A stretch of 64,000 bases of DNA, from contig NZ_CP026692.1 in assembly GCF_002949795.1 (NCBI RefSeq), positions 6,997,467 through 7,061,466 on the forward strand, read 5' to 3'. The notes beneath the pieces were generated by a model. That model saw only the letters and a program-made list of their open reading frames with translations, ran no database searches and was not told the DNA's origin. This document shows, piece by piece, positions 1 through 7,325 of the stretch. Position 1 is the stretch's first letter. The number at the start of each line of letters is the position of its first letter. Made by a program: the position numbers and the translations under genes. Origin of the DNA: Nostoc sp. 'Lobaria pulmonaria (5183) cyanobiont' (GTDB lineage: Bacteria; Cyanobacteriota; Cyanobacteriia; Cyanobacteriales; Nostocaceae).

Positions 1-548
1 AGGTCGCGTAGTTTAGTGTAGTCTATGCCTTTTTCTGAGGATAGGTCATCTGTTTGATGTGGTGGCTTCGGAGTAGTTTCTGGTGGTTTTGAGGGTCTTT
101 CAAATACTGGAGGATGAATAATAGTTTGTGTTCCTGGCTTTATGCCAGTGATACCCCAAATCAACCGTTCCATAGGATCAGGATCTTGGTGTCGAAAATC
201 TACCCACTGAAAGCTTCTCATAAATCTCGGAACTTCATTGATGAGATGATCAGGGCAACCAGGAAGAATAACTAAGCCCATGCGTATTTTTCGCTTGGCA
301 AACTCAACCAGAAACTCTTTCATTTCAATATCTGCCCACGGACCTACGCCAGAGGAACCGATAAATACGGCTGCTGCTTTGATTTGAAAAATAATTTCGT
401 CTAGTTGGTCTTGCCAAGGACGAAAAGGCTCAAAGTCATACTTATCTAACCAGGCATATATTCCTGTCTGCAATAGCTGTGTTCTGATTTCTTCTACTTG
501 TGCCTTTTCTTGGCTATTGTGGCAAAGAAACACATCAAACTGTTCCAC
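1..548 (-). CDS. TIR-domain protein, probable TIR-GUN4 fusion (partial at window edge)
   Basis: The reading frame opens at a GTG (548) three bases after the stop of the upstream gene, with GGGAGAG as ribosome site inside that gene's last codons, and runs off the window after 182 codons. Residues 4-135 are a TIR_2-type domain: FDVFLCHNSQEK at the start, W49Q in the second helix, GPWADIEM at 70-77 with Glu75 in the usual place of the NADase glutamate, WVDFR near 115 and LIWGITG near 130. A Pro-rich linker (145-168) follows, then SEKGIDYTKLRDL-like sequence, which I recognise as the usual beginning of cyanobacterial GUN4 (tetrapyrrole-binding) domains. TIR domains of this kind signal by consuming NAD in known immune systems. 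The GUN4 call rests on about a dozen residues, because the rest lies outside the window. Confidence 0.8.
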   Translation of the reverse strand, partial: MEQFDVFLCHNSQEKAQVEEIRTQLLQTGIYAWLDKYDFEPFRPWQDQLDEIIFQIKAAAVFIGSSGVGPWADIEMKEFLVEFAKRKIRMGLVILPGCPDHLINEVPRFMRSFQWVDFRHQDPDPMERLIWGITGIKPGTQTIIHPPVFERPSKPPETTPKPPHQTDDLSSEKGIDYTKLRD

Positions 549-551
549 TTA

Positions 552-1049
552 TCACTCTCCCACGCCTGCAATTTTTGCCAAAGCCTTCGCGTAATCTTCC
601 AACCCACCTCGCAAAGCTTCCAACTCACTTCGTAACTTGGGTTCCTCCGACCAACTTTGCTCATGTTCCTTGGGACTCACCCCTACAGGTCGTCTAGCTT
701 CCCACGCTTGCAACAACGGATGCCATTTAGCCAAAAACGGCCTTAACCCATTATTCAACACTGCGATCGCAATTCCCCCCACTGAATCACGAGCAGCACC
801 CACATCCGGCCCGGCAGCTTTGAGAACTTCGCGGGTTGTACCAAATAAACTATAAAGAGAGTTCATCGCTTCTCGTACCAAACCCTGGTCAACTTCCAAA
901 GGTTGTACAGCAATGCGTGTCACCAATTCCACATAAAGCGACCAAGCCGCCTTCTTTTGTGTGGTGTCAACTTTCCAAGACATTGAACCAATGCCAAAAG
1001 GCAGACTTACAGATACAGTCTCTAAAGAAACGCGATCACGCATATTCAT
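552..1049 (-). CDS. Uncharacterised partner of the TIR gene (about 165 aa)
   Basis: I do not recognise a named family. I start it at ATG 1049 (MNMRDRVS; a second ATG lies at 1043); the longer TTG start is less likely. The protein is soluble, with a beta-rich first third (SVSLPFGIGSMSWKVD), a helical middle (AAWSLYVELVTRIAVQPL) and a charged helical C-terminus (LRSELEALRGGLEDYAKALAK) with coiled-coil character. It has no signal peptide or membrane segment. Its stop lies three bases before the TIR gene's GTG, so the two are surely co-transcribed and translationally coupled, which suggests a sensor or regulatory partner for the TIR effector (inference). A truncated second copy of its 5' end lies at 1884-2021. 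Confidence 0.8.
   Translation of the reverse strand: MNMRDRVSLETVSVSLPFGIGSMSWKVDTTQKKAAWSLYVELVTRIAVQPLEVDQGLVREAMNSLYSLFGTTREVLKAAGPDVGAARDSVGGIAIAVLNNGLRPFLAKWHPLLQAWEARRPVGVSPKEHEQSWSEEPKLRSELEALRGGLEDYAKALAKIAGVGE
912..1043. repeat. Direct repeat, copy 1 (132 bp, within the TIR-partner gene)
   Basis: Aligns without gaps to 1890-2021 (offset 978) with three mismatches seen by eye, at 918, 984 and 1038. All three fall at third codon positions of the minus-strand gene and are synonymous. The two copies bracket the HigBA-type pair. Similarity continues weakly into the upstream non-coding side (about 1044-1090 against 2022-2070). Confidence 0.95.
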
Positions 1050-1206
1050 AGTAAGCAAATTTAACTAATTTATTTGGGTTTATTATAGTAAAATTGCTCA
1101 TCATAGTTGCAAAATCAGCCTTAAATCATATTGTCGCAGCAACGGGCGCGATCGCACCCTGGATTGATCAATGATAATGGGATCGGGCGTTTGGGAAAAT
1201 TTCAAC

Positions 1207-1545
1207 ATGGAAGTTCAACCAAAAGAAATCAGGAATTATTTAAGATTTGATGGTATAGATATTTTTTCTGAGTGGTTTGACTCTCTGCGGGATAGAAAAG
1301 TAAAGGCTAAAATCAGAGCAAGGCTTGACCGAGTAGAGGATGGTAATTTAGGTGATTCTAAATCAGTTGGTGATGGTGTTTTTGAACTCAGAATAGACTA
1401 TAGTTCTGGCTACCGCATATACTTTGGGCAGGAAGGGTCAACAATTATTATTCTTTTGTGTGGTGGCGATAAAAGCACTCAAGATAAAGATATTGCTAAA
1501 GCCAAGGAATATTGGAAAGACTACAGGAGTAGGGATGATGCCTAG
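1207..1545 (+). CDS. HigB/RelE-type toxin (phage Gp49-like family)
   Basis: A 112-residue protein starting at ATG 1207 (MEVQPKEIRNYL); an in-frame ATG further upstream is less likely. The pattern FSEWFDSLRD, KAKIRARLDRVEDGNLGDSKSVGDGVFELRI, SGYRIYFGQEG and LLCGGDKSTQDKDIAKAKEYW is that of the Gp49-like/RelE-superfamily killer proteins encoded before a COG3636-type antidote. Members of this superfamily are ribosome-dependent mRNA interferases; activity here is inferred. The antitoxin gene overlaps its 3' end by 11 bp, the usual toxin-first order of the higBA type. Confidence 0.85.
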   Translation: MEVQPKEIRNYLRFDGIDIFSEWFDSLRDRKVKAKIRARLDRVEDGNLGDSKSVGDGVFELRIDYSSGYRIYFGQEGSTIIILLCGGDKSTQDKDIAKAKEYWKDYRSRDDA

Positions 1546-1831
1546 AAGTACAAGCTATCACGAAAAACTGATACAAGACCTTCAAGATCCCCTAGAAGCA
1601 GCAGCTTATATTGAAGTTGTTTTAGAAGAAGGCGACGCTAAAATGTTAAGTAAGGCACTGAAAAATATCATAGAAGCGCGTGGTGGAGTTGACCGGCTTT
1701 CTGCACAAGTCAAGGAACTCTACAATAAACTTGACCAAATGCTATTAGAGAAAGGCGAAATTGAGTTTTACAGTCTAAATTCTTTGTTGGATGCTTTAGG
1801 ATTACACTTAGCAGTAACAGTAAAGCCGTAA
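1535..1831 (+). CDS. HigA-type antitoxin (COG3636 addiction-module antidote)
   Basis: A 98-residue protein starting at ATG 1535 (or ATG 1538), inside the end of the toxin gene, with AGGAGTAGG just upstream as ribosome site. The sequence YHEKLIQDLQDPLEAAAYIE, followed by a helix-turn-helix stretch (ALKNIIEARGGVDRLSAQV), is characteristic of COG3636 antidotes, which bind both the toxin and their own promoter. The longer same-frame opening at 1424 lies within the toxin and is not used. Confidence 0.85.
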   Translation: MMPRSTSYHEKLIQDLQDPLEAAAYIEVVLEEGDAKMLSKALKNIIEARGGVDRLSAQVKELYNKLDQMLLEKGEIEFYSLNSLLDALGLHLAVTVKP

Positions 1832-2207
1832 GCTTAATGTTGTAACCTTAATCACCAAAGTCTGTTGGTGAGTCCAATCATCGCTACATAATGCGCGTCA
1901 CCAATTCCACATAAAGCGACCAAGCCGCCTTCTTTTGTGTGGTGTCAACTTTCCAAGACATCGAACCAATGCCAAAAGGCAGACTTACAGATACAGTCTC
2001 TAAAGAAACGCGATCGCGCATATATATTTATAGTAAATTTAACTAATAATTCTAATTATAGTAATTAATGTTACTAGTCTAAAAATTGTTCAGAATTAGT
2101 GACTATAATCTCAGTATTTAACCTAAACTTTTATGCTAGTATCTAGATATTTTTAACTAATTCAGATAGAATAATAAATTTGTTCGTTGCATCACCTGAC
2201 TTTGTAT
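1832..2207. other. Intergenic region holding the partner-gene stump and the ferredoxin leader
   Basis: Apart from the pseudogene at 1884-2021, this stretch is AT-rich and non-coding. It probably carries the ferredoxin promoter between about 2040 and 2200. I could not assign -10 or -35 boxes with confidence. Confidence 0.5.
1884..2021 (-). pseudogene. Truncated second copy of the TIR-partner gene
   Basis: On the minus strand an ATG at 2021 begins a frame identical in protein to the partner gene from its second ATG (MRDRVSLETVSVSLPFGIGS and onward) through VELVTRI, then reads Met and a TAG stop at 1886. The differences from the intact copy are all synonymous, so this is the stump of a paralogue that was under selection and later lost its 3' part. 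No TIR gene follows it. Confidence 0.85.
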
Positions 2208-2525
2208 ATGCCCAAAACTTACACCGTAGAAATTAATCATCAAGGCGAAATTCATACCTTGCAAGTTCCTGAAAATGAAACAATCTTATCAGTTGCCGAT
2301 GCTGCTGGTTTGGAACTGCCAAGTTCTTGTAATGCAGGTGTTTGCACAACTTGCGCCGGTCAAATAAGTGAGGGAACTGTGGATCAAACGGATGGCATGG
2401 GCGTTAGTCCAGATTTGCAAAAGCAAGGTTACGTATTGCTTTGTGTTGCCAAACCCCTTTCTGATTTGAAACTTGAGACAGAAAAGGAAGACATCGTTTA
2501 TCAGTTGCAATTTGGGAAAGACTAA
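2208..2525 (+). CDS. [2Fe-2S] plant-type ferredoxin
   Basis: A 105-residue soluble electron carrier starting at ATG 2208 (MPKTYTVEINH). The four cluster-binding cysteines are visible in the plant-type pattern: Cys41, Cys46 and Cys49 (SCNAGVCTTC) and Cys79 (YVLLCVA). The C-terminus EDIVYQLQFGKD is compatible with this family. NAGVCTTC differs from the RAGACSTC of the main photosynthetic PetF, so this is probably a secondary ferredoxin. Partner enzymes are not evident from the neighbours. Confidence 0.93.
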   Translation: MPKTYTVEINHQGEIHTLQVPENETILSVADAAGLELPSSCNAGVCTTCAGQISEGTVDQTDGMGVSPDLQKQGYVLLCVAKPLSDLKLETEKEDIVYQLQFGKD

Positions 2526-2534
2526 TAATCAGTA

Positions 2535-2573
2535 AACAGTTATCAGTATACTGATTTATTATTGATAACTGTT
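2535..2573. repeat. Inverted repeat downstream of the ferredoxin gene
   Basis: Arms AACAGTTATCA (2535-2545) and TGATAACTGTT (2563-2573) are a perfect 11-bp inverted repeat with a 17-nt loop. No U-tract follows, so a terminator role is uncertain. Confidence 0.7.
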
Positions 2574-2667
2574 CGCTTGGATTACCAAAAGTTATAAATA
2601 ATATAAGTATTTACTAGCAACTGATATCAGCTATTCTAGAAATTACAAATAAACAGGATTTACCAAA

Positions 2668-2847
2668 ATGACGACTCATTTTATTACCGCAGAAATTGAT
2701 TTACAAGAAACTCCCGCAGAATTATTAGAAGCAATTGAAACAGAGTTGAAGAAACAAGGGGAACCCCTTCGTTGGGCAATTACTTCTGTGGACGTTGACG
2801 AACAAAAAGCTACAGTTGAAGCCGTGGTGACTACACTTAAGAGTTAG
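2668..2847 (+). CDS. Small conserved-looking protein of unknown function (59 aa)
   Basis: ATG 2668 to TAG 2847. The protein (starting MTTHFITAEIDLQETP, ending VVTTLKS) is acidic and soluble with alternating strand/helix patterning. Coding quality is good: codon use is normal for the window and no internal stop occurs. AGGA at 2656-2659 may serve as ribosome site. I do not recognise the family. It precedes the DUF3326 gene on the same strand by 95 bp. Confidence 0.7.
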   Translation: MTTHFITAEIDLQETPAELLEAIETELKKQGEPLRWAITSVDVDEQKATVEAVVTTLKS

Positions 2848-2850
2848 GAG

Positions 2851-2870
2851 AGACGCGATTAATCGCGTCT
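2851..2870. repeat. Perfect 20-bp palindrome after the 59-aa gene
   Basis: AGACGCGATT followed by its exact complement AATCGCGTCT, starting four bases after the stop of the 59-aa gene. It could stop transcription of that gene or be a dispersed intergenic palindrome. No T-run follows. Confidence 0.75.
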
Positions 2871-2942
2871 GTACAGGAGTTAGTATTTGATGGCTTGTGA
2901 TTCATAAACTCATCATTCATAACTCAGCACTCATAACTTAAG

Positions 2943-4007
2943 ATGAATCGTCCATACACTGCTGTCTTAATTGTACCAACTGGCGTTGGGGCTGCCATTG
3001 GGGGTTATGCAGGAGATGCTTTGCCTGTTGCCAAAGTTATAGCACAGGTTTGCGATCGCCTAATTACTCACCCCAATGTCCTTAATGGCGCAAGTTTGTA
3101 TTGGAATCTCCCAAACGCTTTTTATGTTGAAGGTTACGGACTTGACAAATTCGCATCTGGATGCTGGGGTTTGCGTCCAGTCCGCACCAACAAAGTAGGT
3201 TTGCTTTTAGACCAAGGCATTGAGCCAGAGTTACGGCTACGACATATACAAGCCGCCGATGCAGTCAGAGCAACTCTAGGATTGACCTTAACAGATTATG
3301 TAATTACTGATGCGCCATTAAATGTAGAATTACGGACTACAGCATCGGGAGCTAGTTGGGGGACAATTGGCAATCCAGATAGTTTATTACGGGCAGCTGA
3401 GATATTAATTAAAAAAGCGGGGGCAGAAGCGATCGCAGTTGTTGCCCGTTTCCCCGATGATATGGATGAGGAGGCAGTACAAAAATATCGCCACGGTGAA
3501 GGCGTAGATCCTTTAGCGGGTGCAGAAGCTGTAATTAGCCATTTGCTAGTGCGAACTTTTCAAATTCCTTGTGCCCATTCTCCCGCCCTTTTAAGCGAAC
3601 CTCCACAACCTGATTTATCTCCCCGTTCTGCCGCCGAAGAATTGGGCTATACTTTTTTGCCGTGCGTGCTTGTAGGATTAAGTCATGCCCCACAATTTAT
3701 AATAGAGAAAGGAGCAATCGCATCACAGCAAGAAGATATTTGGGCAGATGAAGTGGATGCTGCGATCGCACCTGCAACTGCTTGTGGTAGCAGTGCTTTA
3801 CTGAGTTTAAGCCAAAGACGATGCCAAATAATTACAGTAGAAGAAAATAAAACTCTGATCAAAGTTCCTCCCCACCCCTTGGGAATCAAAGCTATACAGG
3901 TAAACTCGTATTTAGAAGCAGTGGGTGTATTAGTCGCACACAAAGCAGGCATCAACCCCTCCGCTCTCCGTCCCAAATTATTACCTTTGCAGTCAATTAG
4001 TCATTAG
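2943..4007 (+). CDS. DUF3326 family protein
   Basis: A 354-residue soluble protein from ATG 2943 (MNRPYTAVLIVPTGVGAAIG). The Gly-rich N-terminus, SLYWNLPNAFYVEGYGLD, the ASGASWGTIGNP segment, VVARFPDD and a C-terminal TACGSSALLSL block fit the DUF3326 family, widespread in cyanobacteria, plants and some archaea, with unknown function. Length is full. The last codons (SISH) and stop lie inside a TCATTAG heptamer repeat, so the C-terminus may have been reshaped by repeat expansion. Confidence 0.85.
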   Translation: MNRPYTAVLIVPTGVGAAIGGYAGDALPVAKVIAQVCDRLITHPNVLNGASLYWNLPNAFYVEGYGLDKFASGCWGLRPVRTNKVGLLLDQGIEPELRLRHIQAADAVRATLGLTLTDYVITDAPLNVELRTTASGASWGTIGNPDSLLRAAEILIKKAGAEAIAVVARFPDDMDEEAVQKYRHGEGVDPLAGAEAVISHLLVRTFQIPCAHSPALLSEPPQPDLSPRSAAEELGYTFLPCVLVGLSHAPQFIIEKGAIASQQEDIWADEVDAAIAPATACGSSALLSLSQRRCQIITVEENKTLIKVPPHPLGIKAIQVNSYLEAVGVLVAHKAGINPSALRPKLLPLQSISH

Positions 4008-4022
4008 TCATTGGTCATTAGT
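3992..4022. repeat. Heptameric tandem repeat (STRR-like)
   Basis: Imperfect TCATTAG/TCATTGG heptamers overlapping the stop codon of the DUF3326 gene. This type of short tandemly repeated sequence is known from heterocystous cyanobacteria. Similar arrays occur at 52276-52320 and 62721-62753. Confidence 0.75.
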
Positions 4023-4075
4023 TAATTCTCCCTCTACCTCCCCCACCCCTCACTCCCCACTCTCTCTAAAAACCT

Positions 4076-4672
4076 GTGATTGAACAACAAAAACAAGAGC
4101 CAGAAATTCCATACCTGACGCGCATCCAAATACTTGGGGCGATGGGAGCGACTGCAATCATTTTGTTGATAGTCGCCAAATTTTCGTTATATTTTGGCAA
4201 CTTTTCACTATTTTTTTGGGACTTGAACCAAAAAGAGTTGCTCTTAGGTGTAGGGTTGGGATTCTTGATCACTGCGTTAAGTGGCTTTACTTATCGCCTA
4301 TGGACTGCCTATCGTAAAAGTGCAGATTATTACTTAGAAGTGGTACTGAAGCCTTTAACCTTACTAGATTTAATTTGGCTGGGATTGCTACCAGGGTTGA
4401 GTGAAGAATTGTTATTTAGAGGTGTGATGCTACCAGCTTTAGGCTCCGATCTTACAGCTGTAATTGTATCCAGTTTTTGCTTTGGCATTTTGCATTTTAG
4501 CGGTTCCCAACAATGGCCTTATGTAATTTGGGCAACGATTGTCGGGATGATATTGGCATATAGTGCCCTGCTCACAGGCAACTTGTTAGTGCCGATTGTT
4601 GCTCATATTATTACCAATTGGATTTCTAGCTATTTCTGGAAAATTCGGCAATTTTCGGTAATTAAAAAATAA
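4076..4672 (+). CDS. CPBP-family intramembrane glutamic endopeptidase
   Basis: A 198-residue membrane protein from a GTG at 4076. Hydrophobic segments are visible near residues 20-35, 50-70, 95-105, 120-135 and 145-175. The family signature (formerly called CAAX protease/bacteriocin-processing) is present: SEELLFRG near residue 110 (EExxxR), GILHF near 140 and the VAHIITNW block near 180. Such proteases cleave in the membrane; substrates are unknown. Confidence 0.88.
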   Translation: MIEQQKQEPEIPYLTRIQILGAMGATAIILLIVAKFSLYFGNFSLFFWDLNQKELLLGVGLGFLITALSGFTYRLWTAYRKSADYYLEVVLKPLTLLDLIWLGLLPGLSEELLFRGVMLPALGSDLTAVIVSSFCFGILHFSGSQQWPYVIWATIVGMILAYSALLTGNLLVPIVAHIITNWISSYFWKIRQFSVIKK

Positions 4673-5113
4673 ATACTGATAAATGGCTGTTAAAAAGAGA
4701 GCCTGGTTCTTTGACAACGGGAGTTCTGGTTGATCGCATCCCTTTTTCAGTCAATTTCCATGCATCATATCAAGTCTTGGTAGTTAGTTATTATTCCTGC
4801 ATCTGTGCAAAAAGCTAGAAATCCTCTTTCCTCATGCTCCCTGCTCCCTGCCCTCTTGCAATCTTAATTATAAGTATTTAACCGGACATGATATCATTTG
4901 TCGATCAGCAGAATGTTATCACAATTTATGCTTAGTTTTTGGGCATTGGTTACATTGGATAACATCAGAAGTTGACAACTGGTCTAATTTATTGTTGTAG
5001 CTGGGCAAAAGTTCAACTTTTTTTACTTTCTAGTTAGCCAACTGTGCGCTGCAATGCTTCGATACGTCCATGAGGGCGCTGTGTTGCACCGGACTATTAA
5101 CCAGGATACAGCA
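4673..5113. other. Non-coding region before the CBS-CP12 gene
   Basis: No credible gene. It contains the first ACCGGACATGATATCAT element (4881-4897) and presumably the CBS-CP12 promoter. An in-frame ATG at 5054 would lengthen that gene by 20 residues but has a weaker ribosome site than ATG 5114. Confidence 0.5.
4881..4897 (+). promoter_or_regulatory. CCGGACATGATATC element, copy 1
   Basis: ACCGGACATGATATCAT. An inverted copy with one change (AACCGGACACGATATCAT on the minus strand) lies at 5748-5765, just after the CBS-CP12 gene, and a direct copy lies at 5867-5882. The bracketing of one gene suggests a protein-binding site or a small mobile repeat. Confidence 0.5.
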
Positions 5114-5734
5114 ATGATGAAAGCTGAAGATATCATGACCAAAGACGTAGTTACCATTCGCGGTTCGGCAACTGTTGCTGAAGCGGTGGGGCTGATGAAG
5201 GATAAAGGATTGCGGGCGCTGGTTGTGGATCGTCGCTATGACAATGATGCTTATGGCATTGTCACAGAAACGGATATTGTTTATAAGATCACAGCCTACG
5301 GGAAAGATCCAAAGCAAGTGCGGGTTTATGAAATTATGAGCAAGCCCTGCATTGTGGTCAATCCTGATTTGGGTGTGGAATATGTAGCGCGGTTATTTGC
5401 TAACACTGGTATTCATCGTGCACCTGTGATTCAAGGCAAGTTGTTGGGCATCATCTCGATTACCGACATTTTGACTAAAAGCGACTTTGTGGAAGCGCCA
5501 AAAGCGCTACTGCTGGAGGAGAGAATTCAAAAAGCAATTGAGCAAGCTCGTGCTATTTGCACTGAACAAGGCGCTTATTCTAAACCCTGTGCAGCTGCCT
5601 GGGATGAGGTAGAAGAACTTCAGGCAGAAGCAGCTCATCAGAAATCTGAGGGTATGATATCAGCGAAAGTTTCTTTTGAAGAATACTGCAAGGAAAACCC
5701 TGATGCACCACAATGTCGAAATTATCACCCGTAA
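5114..5734 (+). CDS. CBS-domain/CP12 fusion protein
   Basis: From ATG 5114 (AGGA eight bases upstream) the protein has 206 residues. Residues 1-60 and 70-125 are two CBS motifs (AEDIMTKDVVTI, VTETDIVYKI; YEIMSKPCIVV, GIISITDILT), which usually bind adenine nucleotides. Residues 138-206 are a CP12 domain: AAWDEVEELQAEAAH at 161-175 with the cysteine pairs Cys149/Cys159 and Cys192/Cys201. CP12 binds GAPDH and phosphoribulokinase under oxidising conditions to switch off the Calvin cycle. CP12-CBS fusions are known in cyanobacteria and would couple this switch to energy charge. All four cysteines are kept, so redox control is plausible. Confidence 0.93.
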   Translation: MMKAEDIMTKDVVTIRGSATVAEAVGLMKDKGLRALVVDRRYDNDAYGIVTETDIVYKITAYGKDPKQVRVYEIMSKPCIVVNPDLGVEYVARLFANTGIHRAPVIQGKLLGIISITDILTKSDFVEAPKALLLEERIQKAIEQARAICTEQGAYSKPCAAAWDEVEELQAEAAHQKSEGMISAKVSFEEYCKENPDAPQCRNYHP

Positions 5735-5747
5735 TTGAAGTGGGGGG

Positions 5748-5765
5748 ATGATATCGTGTCCGGTT
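5748..5765 (-). promoter_or_regulatory. CCGGACACGATATC element, copy 2 (inverted)
   Basis: Reverse complement of copy 1 with one base changed, 13 bp after the CBS-CP12 stop. With copy 1 it forms an inverted pair around the gene. Confidence 0.5.
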
Positions 5766-5866
5766 AAAGACTTATCATTAAGACCCAGAGGAGCAGAGGG
5801 GCTTCAGGTGCAGAGGGGAGGGTTTTTTGGGCTTTCTGCATAGATTTGGGAATTATAACTAAATTA

Positions 5867-5882
5867 GCCGGACATGATATCA
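5867..5882 (+). promoter_or_regulatory. CCGGACATGATATC element, copy 3
   Basis: GCCGGACATGATATCA, same orientation as copy 1, in the space between the convergent CBS-CP12 and lptF/G genes. Confidence 0.5.
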
Positions 5883-5914
5883 GGGGGAATAATAGACATC
5901 TGTTGAAAAAGAAT

Positions 5915-5982
5915 GTAGAGACGTAGCAGTACTACGTCTCTACAAGAGTTATGGACAACGCATATTTAATTACACCAGATGT
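5915..5982. repeat. Palindrome plus shared tail, abutting the lptF/G stop codon
   Basis: Arms GTAGAGACGTAG (5915-5926) and CTACGTCTCTAC (5932-5943) with a 5-nt loop, then a tail containing GACAACGCATA, TTAATTA and CCAGATGTTTA. The same layout with a different palindrome but similar tail is at 8748-8815. Both tails end at the stop codon of a minus-strand gene. Confidence 0.65.
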
Positions 5983-7158
5983 TTACCGTCTGGCAACTCG
6001 CATCAATAAGAATAAGCCTATTCCCAAAAAAAGAAAGTTGGGCAACCAAGCCCCCAAAAAGGGAGAGAGGACACCTGCTTGTGCGATCGCCCCACTAATA
6101 AAGAAAATTAAGTAATACGAAAATATAACTACGACACTAATCCCAAAACTGGTACCTCTCCCCGTCCGCTGGGGGATGCTTCCCATCGCTGCGCCTACCA
6201 AGCCAAAAACCACGCATACAAAAGGTAAAGAGATTTTTTGTTGAATCCGCACTTCAAGTTTACGAATTTTTTGGCGATCGCCACCGAGATTTTCCACTTC
6301 TAGTTGCTGTAGTGCTTCCGAAATATTCATCTCACCGTAGTCTCGGCTTTTTTCTGCCAAACTTAATGGCGTGCGCGGTAGTTGCAGTTGTTGGTGTTCA
6401 AATCTCACGATGTTGCGATAAGAGCTATCGGCTGCGACAAAATAGATCGTACCGTTGTAAAAATCCCAAACATTTTTAGAAGGATTCCACTGGGCAGATT
6501 CTGATACCACAATTTGATTCAAATTTTTTGTTGAGCGATCTATAATTGTCAACCCTGTCATCCGCTTACCATCAAATTGGTCGGCGTAAAACAAGCGTGT
6601 CAATACCCGATTCTTAGAGCCATCCGGCTGGGTAACATCCTGGTATTCAGGATAGAAAATATTTTGCTGTTTAAAAGTTGGCTTGTCTGATTTGAGCGCT
6701 TTTTCCAGAGTCATCGCCGCTTGATAATTTGCTGCTGGTGCAATTTCTTCGTTAAATACAAATGTCATTCCTGTAACCACAAGACTTAACATCACAGCAG
6801 TTAGCACCAGACGATAGACACTGACGCCACAACCACGCAGGGCAATTAGTTCGCTTTCGCTAGAAAGACGACTGTAGGTCATCAAAGTAGCCAGCAGCGT
6901 GGACATGGGGAAAGCTAAAACGATAAAATTGGGAAATTTTAACAAAAAAACTTGAATAGCAATGTCTATGGGTAGCCCAGATTCGACAATTTTTCTGACG
7001 AGATCGAATACAGCATCAATAGTGACGCCAATTGATGAAAAAGCTCCGACACCAAAGAAAAACGGTGCTAATAATTCGCTGGCAAGATAGCGATCCATGA
7101 TCGTAAAAGGCAACAGCGAATAAAGACTATTAAAAGACGTGAGCTTCTTTGATATCAT
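5983..7158 (-). CDS. LptF/LptG-type lipopolysaccharide export permease (YjgP/YjgQ)
   Basis: I start it at ATG 7158 (MISKKLTSF), two codons inside the TTG opening; a later Met (MDRYLASELL, about residue 21) matches where many cyanobacterial homologues begin. Membrane segments lie near residues 35-55, 70-90 and 105-125 of the N-terminal half and there are three at the C-terminus, with a large periplasmic domain between: the LptF/G layout. With LptB and LptA it moves lipopolysaccharide from the inner membrane toward the outer membrane. A single LptF/G-type gene is usual in cyanobacteria. It lies 167 bp downstream of lptB on the same strand. Confidence 0.88.
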   Translation of the reverse strand: MISKKLTSFNSLYSLLPFTIMDRYLASELLAPFFFGVGAFSSIGVTIDAVFDLVRKIVESGLPIDIAIQVFLLKFPNFIVLAFPMSTLLATLMTYSRLSSESELIALRGCGVSVYRLVLTAVMLSLVVTGMTFVFNEEIAPAANYQAAMTLEKALKSDKPTFKQQNIFYPEYQDVTQPDGSKNRVLTRLFYADQFDGKRMTGLTIIDRSTKNLNQIVVSESAQWNPSKNVWDFYNGTIYFVAADSSYRNIVRFEHQQLQLPRTPLSLAEKSRDYGEMNISEALQQLEVENLGGDRQKIRKLEVRIQQKISLPFVCVVFGLVGAAMGSIPQRTGRGTSFGISVVVIFSYYLIFFISGAIAQAGVLSPFLGAWLPNFLFLGIGLFLLMRVARR

Positions 7159-7325
7159 AAGCAACTTGAAAATTTAAATATTGGCAACCCTGGCAAAGCA
7201 AAGCATCTCTACTGTATTTACTATCAAAATCAAATACTTAATGGCTAAAAGCTAACTAATAAATTCATCCTGAAGAATCAAAAATCAAAATATCCTTTGA
7301 AATTATTAACTAAATAATTGTTAAT

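Noticed and set aside
5054..5113. Upstream ATG for CBS-CP12
   Set aside because: Weaker ribosome site and the conserved CBS start lies at ATG 5114; kept as an alternative only.
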